Shown one piece after another: positions 54,469 through 64,000 of a DNA stretch of 64,000 nucleotides. The first letter of the stretch is position 1. Each line of letters begins with the position of its first letter. Below the pieces are notes generated by a model, which did not search any database, was not told the origin of the DNA, and was given only the letters and a program-made list of their open reading frames with translations. Source of the stretch: Streptomyces olivochromogenes (GTDB taxonomy: Bacteria > Actinomycetota > Actinomycetes > Streptomycetales > Streptomycetaceae); assembly GCF_001514115.1 (NCBI RefSeq), contig NZ_KQ948451.1:541308-605307 (forward strand). Direction: 5' to 3'. The translations under genes were made by a program, and so were the position numbers.

Positions 54469-55233
54469 ATGTCGGTCCGGATCGAACGCCAGGGGTACGT
54501 CACCACGGTCGTCCTCTCCCGCCCCGCCGCCCGCAACGCCGTGGACGGACCGACGGCCGCCGAACTCGCCGAAGCCTTCCGGGAGTTCGAGGCGGACGAG
54601 ACGGCCCGGGTGGCGGTGCTCTGGGGCGAGGGCGGCACGTTCTGCGCCGGCGCGGACCTCAAGGCGATCGGCACCGAGTACGGCAACCGGGTCGCGGAGG
54701 ACGGTGACGGGCCCATGGGTCCCACCCGGCTGCGGCTGTCCAAGCCGGTCATCGCGGCGGTCGCGGGGCATGCCGTGGCGGGCGGTCTGGAACTGGCGCT
54801 CTGGTGCGATCTGCGGGTCGCGGAGCAGGACGCCGTCTTCGGCGTCTTCTGCCGCCGCTGGGGCGTCCCGCTCATCGACGGCGGCACCGTACGACTCCCC
54901 CGCCTCATCGGCGCAAGCCGTGCGATGGACATGATCCTCACCGGCCGCGCGGTCCCGGCCGCCGAGGCGTACGAGATGGGTCTCGCCAACCGGCTCGTCC
55001 CGACCGGCCGCGCCCGGGCCGAGGCCGAGGAACTCGCCGCGGCCATCGCCGACTTCCCCCAGTCCTGCCTGCGCAGCGACCGCGCGTCGGTCCTCGACCA
55101 GGAGGGCCTGGTCGAGGAGGCGGCCATGCGCGTCGAACTCCGTTACGGCATGGATGTGTTGGCCGAGGGCATGGAGGGCGCCGCCCGCTTCGCGTCGGGA
55201 GCCGGGCGGCACGGCTCGTTCACGGCGAGGTAG
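54469..55233 (+). CDS. Enoyl-CoA hydratase/isomerase (crotonase) family protein
   Basis: A 254-residue crotonase-fold protein. Oxyanion-hole segments are GTFCAGADLKAI and AGHAVAGGLELALWCDLRVAE, with the first catalytic Glu conserved in GGLELAL. The second Glu of true hydratases, in the GxPE block, is missing: the segment reads VFGVFCRRWGVPLIDGGTVRL. This Cys-Arg-Arg-Trp version is seen in a set of actinobacterial crotonase homologues whose reaction I do not know. Hydratase activity is therefore doubtful. Confidence 0.85.
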   Translation: MSVRIERQGYVTTVVLSRPAARNAVDGPTAAELAEAFREFEADETARVAVLWGEGGTFCAGADLKAIGTEYGNRVAEDGDGPMGPTRLRLSKPVIAAVAGHAVAGGLELALWCDLRVAEQDAVFGVFCRRWGVPLIDGGTVRLPRLIGASRAMDMILTGRAVPAAEAYEMGLANRLVPTGRARAEAEELAAAIADFPQSCLRSDRASVLDQEGLVEEAAMRVELRYGMDVLAEGMEGAARFASGAGRHGSFTAR

Positions 55234-55553
55234 CGGGCCGGGTCCCGTACCGTGCCGCGGCCCCTCGGCTCGATCGGAGCGCTCTCGACCGGATCGGCCC
55301 CGGCCGAGACCCTGGTGACGGACCGACAGGTGTGGCCGGCAGGCGCGGTCGGCAGGAACGGTCTGCGGGTGTGCCGGAAGCGTGTGGGCCCGGTAACGGA
55401 CGTACCCGTGAGTACGGCAGGATGAGAGGTCGCCCCGGACGACGAACACGCGTCCGGGCGTGATCGTGCATTCCCGGATTCGAGCAGGTGGCAAGTGACG
55501 ACACAGCACATCCGGCCCGCGGGCCTTCCTCTCCGTCACACGGGAGGCGGCCG
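55234..55553. other. Intergenic stretch, no gene seen
   Basis: About 320 bp between the crotonase and MscS genes. Frames here are shadows without ribosome-binding sites. It presumably holds the mscS promoter; no operator or hairpin stood out. Confidence 0.4.
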
Positions 55554-59271
<3,718 letters not shown>

Positions 59272-59302
59272 CACACCGTCGGCGCCCACGCGTCACCACC
59301 GC

Positions 59303-59335
59303 ACCGCCCCGGCCGGGTTCTCCGGCCGGGGCGGT
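59303..59335 (+). terminator. Terminator after icd
   Basis: ACCGCCCCGGCCGG (59303-59316) and CCGGCCGGGGCGGT (59322-59335) form a perfect 14-bp stem with loop GTTCT, 32 bp past the stop codon. Confidence 0.9.
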
Positions 59336-59458
59336 CGCGTGTCCGCCGACGCCGCTGCCTGCGACGGCTCACCCTTACGCGCGCAGGCAGGTGACATCGG
59401 CGGTCCACCTGGGTGATCACCGGTGGCGGGCCGGAACACCCGCTCTTAGCTTCGGCCT

Positions 59459-60523
59459 ATGACGAAACGACAAATGGCCTACCTCGCCTGCACCGCGGCC
59501 GTCACGGCGTCGGTGCTGGGTGCCGCCCCGTCCGCCGACCACCGTTCGGTGCACCGGGTCCACCCCGGCGAGTCGATCCAGAAGGCCGTGAATTCCGCAC
59601 ACCCGGGGGACACCGTCCTCCTCTCCCCCGGCACGTACCACGAGAGCGTCCGCGTCACGGTGGCGAACCTGACGCTGCGCGGCTCCAGTGCCCGTTCCAC
59701 CGTCATCGTGCCGGGCAAGGCCTCCGCAAGCAGCTGCGCCAAGGCCGGCAACGGCATCTGTGTCACCGGAACGGACAGCAAGCGCGTCAAGGGCGTCACC
59801 GTCAGCTCACTGACCCTCAGAGGCTTCGCCAAGCAGGGGCTGTGGGCGTCGGGCACCGACCGGCTGACGGTCCAGGGAGTGGTCGCCGAGAAGAACGGCC
59901 AGTGGGGCATCGCCCAGGAGCGCTCCGTGCGCGGGGTGTTCCGCAACAACGTCGCCCAGAACAACGGCGACGCCGGACTGTTCCTGTCCAACACGGTCAG
60001 CACCGAGGAGGGCGCCCGGGACACCCTGGGGACGGTCGTCAGTCACAACCGTCTGGCCGGCAACCGGATCGGCGTCACGGTCCGACGGCTGCGGAACCTG
60101 ACCGTCGATCACAACGAGGCGACCGGCAACTGCGCCGCGGTGTTCGTCGTGGGCGACGAGAACAAGCCGCGCGTCGGGGCGCTGAGCGTGGTCCGCAACT
60201 ACGTCCACGCCAACAACAAGTACTGCCCCAAGACCCCCCGTCTGCCCTTCCTGCAGGGCTCCGGGATCGTCCTCACCGGCGCCGAGAAGACACTGGTGGC
60301 GGAGAACAGGGTCGAGGACAACGTGGGCACCTCCCCGCTGTCCGGCGGCATCGTGCTCTACAAGAGCTTCGTGGGAGCCGTCAACAAGGACAACGAGATC
60401 CGCGACAACGTCGTGCAGCGCAACGGCAAGGCCGACCTCGCCAACCGCGACCGCGTCAAGGGCAAGGGCAACACCTTCCACGACAACACCTGCGCACACT
60501 CCGAGCCCGCCGGACTGTGCTGA
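59459..60523 (+). CDS. Secreted right-handed parallel beta-helix protein
   Basis: A 354-residue exported protein. A short signal peptide (MAYLACTAAVTASVLGAAPSA) precedes repeated beta-helix coils of the NosD/pectate-lyase superfamily: IQKAVNSAHPGDTVLLSPGTYHE, VSSLTLRGFAKQGLWASGTDRLTVQG, and later NNxxxNNGDAGLFLSN and RNYVHANN turns. No lyase or carbohydrate-binding active site can be named. Four cysteines (CAKAGNGIC; C...C near the end) could form two disulfides. The ribosome-binding site is weak. It may be a polysaccharide-binding or degrading wall protein. Confidence 0.82.
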   Translation: MTKRQMAYLACTAAVTASVLGAAPSADHRSVHRVHPGESIQKAVNSAHPGDTVLLSPGTYHESVRVTVANLTLRGSSARSTVIVPGKASASSCAKAGNGICVTGTDSKRVKGVTVSSLTLRGFAKQGLWASGTDRLTVQGVVAEKNGQWGIAQERSVRGVFRNNVAQNNGDAGLFLSNTVSTEEGARDTLGTVVSHNRLAGNRIGVTVRRLRNLTVDHNEATGNCAAVFVVGDENKPRVGALSVVRNYVHANNKYCPKTPRLPFLQGSGIVLTGAEKTLVAENRVEDNVGTSPLSGGIVLYKSFVGAVNKDNEIRDNVVQRNGKADLANRDRVKGKGNTFHDNTCAHSEPAGLC

Positions 60524-60567
60524 CCCCCCTCCCCCCACCAGCACGACCCCAGAAGCGAGGCACCACC

Positions 60568-61623
60568 ATGACCACTGTTGATCCGGCTCCCCCGACCACG
60601 GTCGATCCGGCTCCCCCGCCACCGTCCATGCGGCTGCGGGAGCTCGCCTTCGGAGCCGCGTGCGCCGCCGCCGTACGCGCGGCCGCCCGCCTGGGCGTGG
60701 CGGACGCCCTGGGCGACACGCCCACGCGCGTGGAGGACCTGGCGGCGACGGTGAAGGCCCAGCCGAAGACCCTGCGGCGGCTGCTGCGCGCGCTGTCCTG
60801 CCAGGGGGTCTTCACCGAACTCCCGGACGGCACCTTCGCGCACACGGAGATGTCCCGGCTGCTGCGCGAGGACGACCCGCACAGCCTCCGCTACATCGCC
60901 CTGTGGTGCACCGAGCCGTGGACGTGGAACGTCTGGCCGAAGCTCGACGAGGCGGTGCGCTCCGGCCGCAACGTCTTCGAGGACGTGTACGAGCGGGAGT
61001 TCTTCGACTACCTCAACGAAGAGGCTCCGGAATCGGCGTACGTGTTCAACCGGGCCATGACGACGTCCAGCGAGCAGTCGGCGCGGGACGTGGCGAACCT
61101 GCTCGATCTGCGAGGCGTGTCCTCGGTCGCGGACATCGGCGGCGGTCAGGGCCAGGTCCTGGTCAGCCTGCTGGAGAAGCACCCCGGGATGCACGGCACG
61201 CTGCTCGACCTGCCGGGAGTGGTGCAGAACGCCGATCCCCGGCTGCACGGCGGCGGTTCGCTGGCCGAGCGGGTGCGCGTCGTGGCCGGGGACTGCCGTG
61301 AGGACATCCCGGTCCAGGCGGACCTGTACATCATCAAGAACATCCTGGAGTGGGACGACGACAGCACCCGCAGGGCGCTGGCCAACATCCGCAAGGCGGC
61401 GCGGCCCGGTGCCCGCGTCGTCGTCATCGAGAACCTCGTGGACGACACCCCGTCGATGCGGTTCACCACGGCCATGGACCTGCTGCTGCTCCTCAATGTC
61501 GGCGGTGCGAAGCACACCCGGCAGAGCATGGTCGACCGGCTGACGGACGCGGGGCTCGTCATCAACGAGTTCCGTCCGGTCAACGCGTATCTGCACGCCT
61601 TCGAGTGCACGATCCCCAGCTGA
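60568..61623 (+). CDS. SAM-dependent O-methyltransferase (TcmN/TcmO type)
   Basis: A 351-residue small-molecule O-methyltransferase. The N-terminal dimerisation/HTH domain (~25-100) reads LGVADALGDTPTRVEDLAA and KTLRRLLRALSCQGVF. The SAM-binding fold has VADIGGGQGQVLVSLLEKHP, DLPGVV, GDCREDIPVQADLYIIKNILEWDD and RVVVIENLVDD, where the usual catalytic His (LHDW) is replaced by Asn-Ile-Leu-Glu-Trp. The N-terminus has a Pro-rich repeat, TTVDPAPP twice. It converges on the polyketide cyclase genes and may methylate the pigment. Confidence 0.88.
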   Translation: MTTVDPAPPTTVDPAPPPPSMRLRELAFGAACAAAVRAAARLGVADALGDTPTRVEDLAATVKAQPKTLRRLLRALSCQGVFTELPDGTFAHTEMSRLLREDDPHSLRYIALWCTEPWTWNVWPKLDEAVRSGRNVFEDVYEREFFDYLNEEAPESAYVFNRAMTTSSEQSARDVANLLDLRGVSSVADIGGGQGQVLVSLLEKHPGMHGTLLDLPGVVQNADPRLHGGGSLAERVRVVAGDCREDIPVQADLYIIKNILEWDDDSTRRALANIRKAARPGARVVVIENLVDDTPSMRFTTAMDLLLLLNVGGAKHTRQSMVDRLTDAGLVINEFRPVNAYLHAFECTIPS

Positions 61624-61649
61624 TCCGGCCTTTCCGGCGCACCGGGAAA

Positions 61650-61700
61650 AACCCGAGGCCGCCGGCTCCGCGTCCATCGCGGGGTCGGCGGCCTCGGGTT
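61650..61700. terminator. Bidirectional terminator between methyltransferase and cyclase genes
   Basis: AACCCGAGGCCGCCG (61650-61664) pairs perfectly over 15 bp with CGGCGGCCTCGGGTT (61686-61700). Runs of A on the left and T on the right suit termination in both directions between two converging genes. Confidence 0.9.
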
Positions 61701-61717
61701 GTGTCCGGGCGTTCGCC

Positions 61718-62050
61718 TCAGGAGATGGCGTCCCGCTCCCAGCGGTAGAAGCACTGGGCCATGGCGTCCTTGGGGCTGCGCCACGTCTGCGGGTCGTACG
61801 CGCTGACGTACGCCGACAGCTGCTCGCTGACGCTCCGGAACTCGGGGTGCCCGACCACCTTCGCGATGGCGGGCGCCGGGTCCTTGTCGGCTTCGATGAG
61901 GTGCATGTACACATCACCGAACTGGAAGAGGCTGCGCCGCTTGACGCCGATCAGGTGCGGCAGTTCACCGCGGTCGGAGGCGGCGAACACATCGGCGATC
62001 GCCGGGGCCGAGTCGGGCGCCATGCGCGCGACGATGAGGGCGTGGTGCAT
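61718..62050 (-). CDS. Polyketide synthesis cyclase, TcmI/WhiE-VII family
   Basis: A 110-residue ferredoxin-like cyclase that closes late rings of an aromatic polyketide. Family motifs are HHALIVARMAPDSAPAIADVFAASDRGELPHLIGVKRRSLFQFGDVYMHLIEA and a C-terminal DAMAQCFYRWE block, where the M-A-x-C-F-Y-x-W pattern is characteristic. In S. coelicolor the equivalent whiE-VII is the last gene of the spore pigment operon, as here. AAGGA lies six bases before the ATG. Confidence 0.92.
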   Translation of the reverse strand: MHHALIVARMAPDSAPAIADVFAASDRGELPHLIGVKRRSLFQFGDVYMHLIEADKDPAPAIAKVVGHPEFRSVSEQLSAYVSAYDPQTWRSPKDAMAQCFYRWERDAIS

Positions 62051-62076
62051 CGGATGTCCTTCCTGAGCTCCGGCTG

Positions 62077-62815
<739 letters not shown>

Positions 62816-62841
62816 GGATCTGTTCTCCTTCCCGCCCGGTC

Positions 62842-64000
62842 CTATCGGGCGGAGTCACCGCCGCGGCGCACTACCAGCGCCGCGTTGGAGCCCATCAGTC
62901 CCCTGCTGAGGACCAGGGCCGTCTGCAGCTCGGCGGGGCGAGCGCTCGACATCACCAGGTCGAGGTCGTGGCAGATGTCGAACACGTTGGGGGTGGGGGG
63001 TACCTGACCGTTCTCCATGGCGAGCACCGCGGCCGCGGTGTCCAGCACGGGTGCCCCGCAGTAGGCCCGTCCGATGCCCGTCTTGGGCGCCGTGACGGGG
63101 ACCCGGGTGCCGTGCTTGCCGAGGGCGTCGGCAATGGCCAGGGCTTCGGCGCGGTCCGCCTCCGGAACGCCCAGGGCGTCGGCGAACACGACGTCGATCT
63201 CCTCCGGAGCGCAGCCGGCCTCGTCGAGGGCGCCACGGATCGCGTGGGCGAGACCCTCTCTGGACCGCTCCCAACGGGAGGCTCCGGTGAACGTGGCCCC
63301 ATGGCCGGCCACGGTGGCCCGGACGGCCGCCCCGCGCTCACGGGCGCGGGTCTCGTCCTCCACGACGAGCATGGCTCCCCCCTCCGCGGGAGCGAAGCCG
63401 CAGGCTCCCGCGGTGAAGGGCCGATAGGCCTGACCGGGATCCTCGGCGGTGCTGATCTCGGGGTATCCGAGCTGGCACACCATCGAGTACGGGGCGAGGG
63501 GGGCCTCCGCGGATCCGACGACCACCGCGCCGGTGCCGCGCCGTACACCCCGGGCGGCGAGCGCGATGGAGTCCAGGCCACCCGCCTCGTCGCTCGCGAC
63601 CACGCCACACGGTCCCTTGAAGCCGCCCCGGATGGAGATCTGGCCGGTGCTGGCGGCGTAGAACCAGGCGATGGACTGGTACGGGCCCACGTACCGGGAT
63701 CCCTGGCCCCACAGCTTCTGGAGCTCGCGCTGTCCGAACTCGCCGCCACCTGATCCGGCGGCGGTGATCACGCCGATGTCGTACGGGTCCGCGGGGTCAC
63801 CGTGGCCGAGGCCGGCGTCGTCGAGGGCGAGCACGGTCGCTGCCATCGCGAAGTGGCTGAAGCGGTCCGTCTGGACGAGGAACCGCTCCTCGATGAGGGC
63901 CGCGGCGTCGAAGGCCCGGACCTCGCCCGCGATACGAAGCGGCAAATGCTCGCATCCCTCGCGGGTGATCCGGTCCAGGACGACGAGGCCTTCTCTGACG
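62842..64000 (-). CDS. Type II PKS ketosynthase chain-length factor (KS-beta), N-terminus outside window
   Basis: The last ~385 residues of a KS-beta; the gene continues past the right edge. Thiolase-fold blocks are SHFAMAATVLALDDAGL, GSGGGEFGQRELQKLWG, PCGVVASDEAGGLDSIALA and KTGIGRAYCGAPVLDTAAAVLAMENG. The active-site Cys of KS-alpha is absent. Most KS-beta have Gln there, but this one has Glu (codon 63586-63588). It partners an off-window KS-alpha to set polyketide length. Downstream ACP, aromatase and TcmI cyclase fit a whiE-like spore pigment cluster. Confidence 0.92.
   Translation of the reverse strand, partial: VREGLVVLDRITREGCEHLPLRIAGEVRAFDAAALIEERFLVQTDRFSHFAMAATVLALDDAGLGHGDPADPYDIGVITAAGSGGGEFGQRELQKLWGQGSRYVGPYQSIAWFYAASTGQISIRGGFKGPCGVVASDEAGGLDSIALAARGVRRGTGAVVVGSAEAPLAPYSMVCQLGYPEISTAEDPGQAYRPFTAGACGFAPAEGGAMLVVEDETRARERGAAVRATVAGHGATFTGASRWERSREGLAHAIRGALDEAGCAPEEIDVVFADALGVPEADRAEALAIADALGKHGTRVPVTAPKTGIGRAYCGAPVLDTAAAVLAMENGQVPPTPNVFDICHDLDLVMSSARPAELQTALVLSRGLMGSNAALVVRRGGDSAR

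Noticed and set aside
62045..62053. CATCGGATG copy near the TcmI-type cyclase start
   Set aside because: It spans the start codon between ribosome-binding site and coding region inside an operon, so it is most likely a chance match to the fucosidase operator.

Overview
The window is high-GC actinomycete chromosome and is almost certainly from a Streptomyces. The grounds are strong G/C bias at third codon positions, frequent GTG/TTG starts, twin-arginine signal peptides, an actinobacterial GlgC/GlgM pair, a large monomeric isocitrate dehydrogenase, and a whiE-type aromatic polyketide (spore pigment) cluster at the right edge. I see no tRNA, rRNA, CRISPR array, prophage or intact insertion sequence.

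Left third (1-21 kb) is glycan catabolism. A RbsA/RbsB-type sugar importer (cut by the left edge) faces a FadR-type GntR regulator. Next comes what looks like a dedicated N-glycan utilisation locus. A six-gene minus-strand operon encodes an MsiK-type sugar-binding lipoprotein, two permeases, a cytosolic GH5 beta-mannosidase-like enzyme, a secreted GH85 endo-beta-N-acetylglucosaminidase and a cytosolic GH38 alpha-mannosidase. It runs away from a divergent LacI regulator. A second minus-strand operon encodes two secreted GH29 alpha-L-fucosidases and a secreted GH20 beta-hexosaminidase. Together these could defucosylate and trim complex N-glycans outside the cell, cut the chitobiose core, import the glycan, and take it apart to mannose and GlcNAc in the cytosol. 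An amidase and a GNAT acetyltransferase close the region.

21-42 kb is mixed housekeeping and accessory genes: a small conserved-looking protein, a His-tailed UPF0718 permease under a CsoR-like operator, a degenerate HD-domain protein and an SDR, a secreted serine beta-lactamase-like hydrolase, an unusual zinc-ribbon SDR, a wax ester synthase/DGAT, a PA14-GH2 glycosidase, glgC and glgM, a FhuF-like iron reductase, a DMT transporter with a Gly-rich repeat tail, a three-domain cell-wall hydrolase, gnd, a proline-rich small protein, an Asp/Glu racemase-like protein with a GNAT partner, and panD.

42.8-50.7 kb is a complete aerobic carbon monoxide dehydrogenase operon (coxM-coxS-coxL-xdhC/YHS-coxD-coxE). 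The large subunit carries the form I AYxCSFR loop, and a divergent LysR regulator sits across a clear ATAAG-N6-CTTAT site.

50.7-61 kb holds an MMPL transporter pseudogene, an ABC exporter behind a textbook SoxR box in a 19-bp-spacer promoter that appears to give a leaderless mRNA, a UPF0104 membrane protein, a crotonase homologue, an MscS channel, icd and a secreted beta-helix protein.

60.6-64 kb is an O-methyltransferase converging on a type II PKS set (KS-beta, ACP, aromatase/cyclase, TcmI-like cyclase), probably a spore pigment cluster continuing beyond the right edge.
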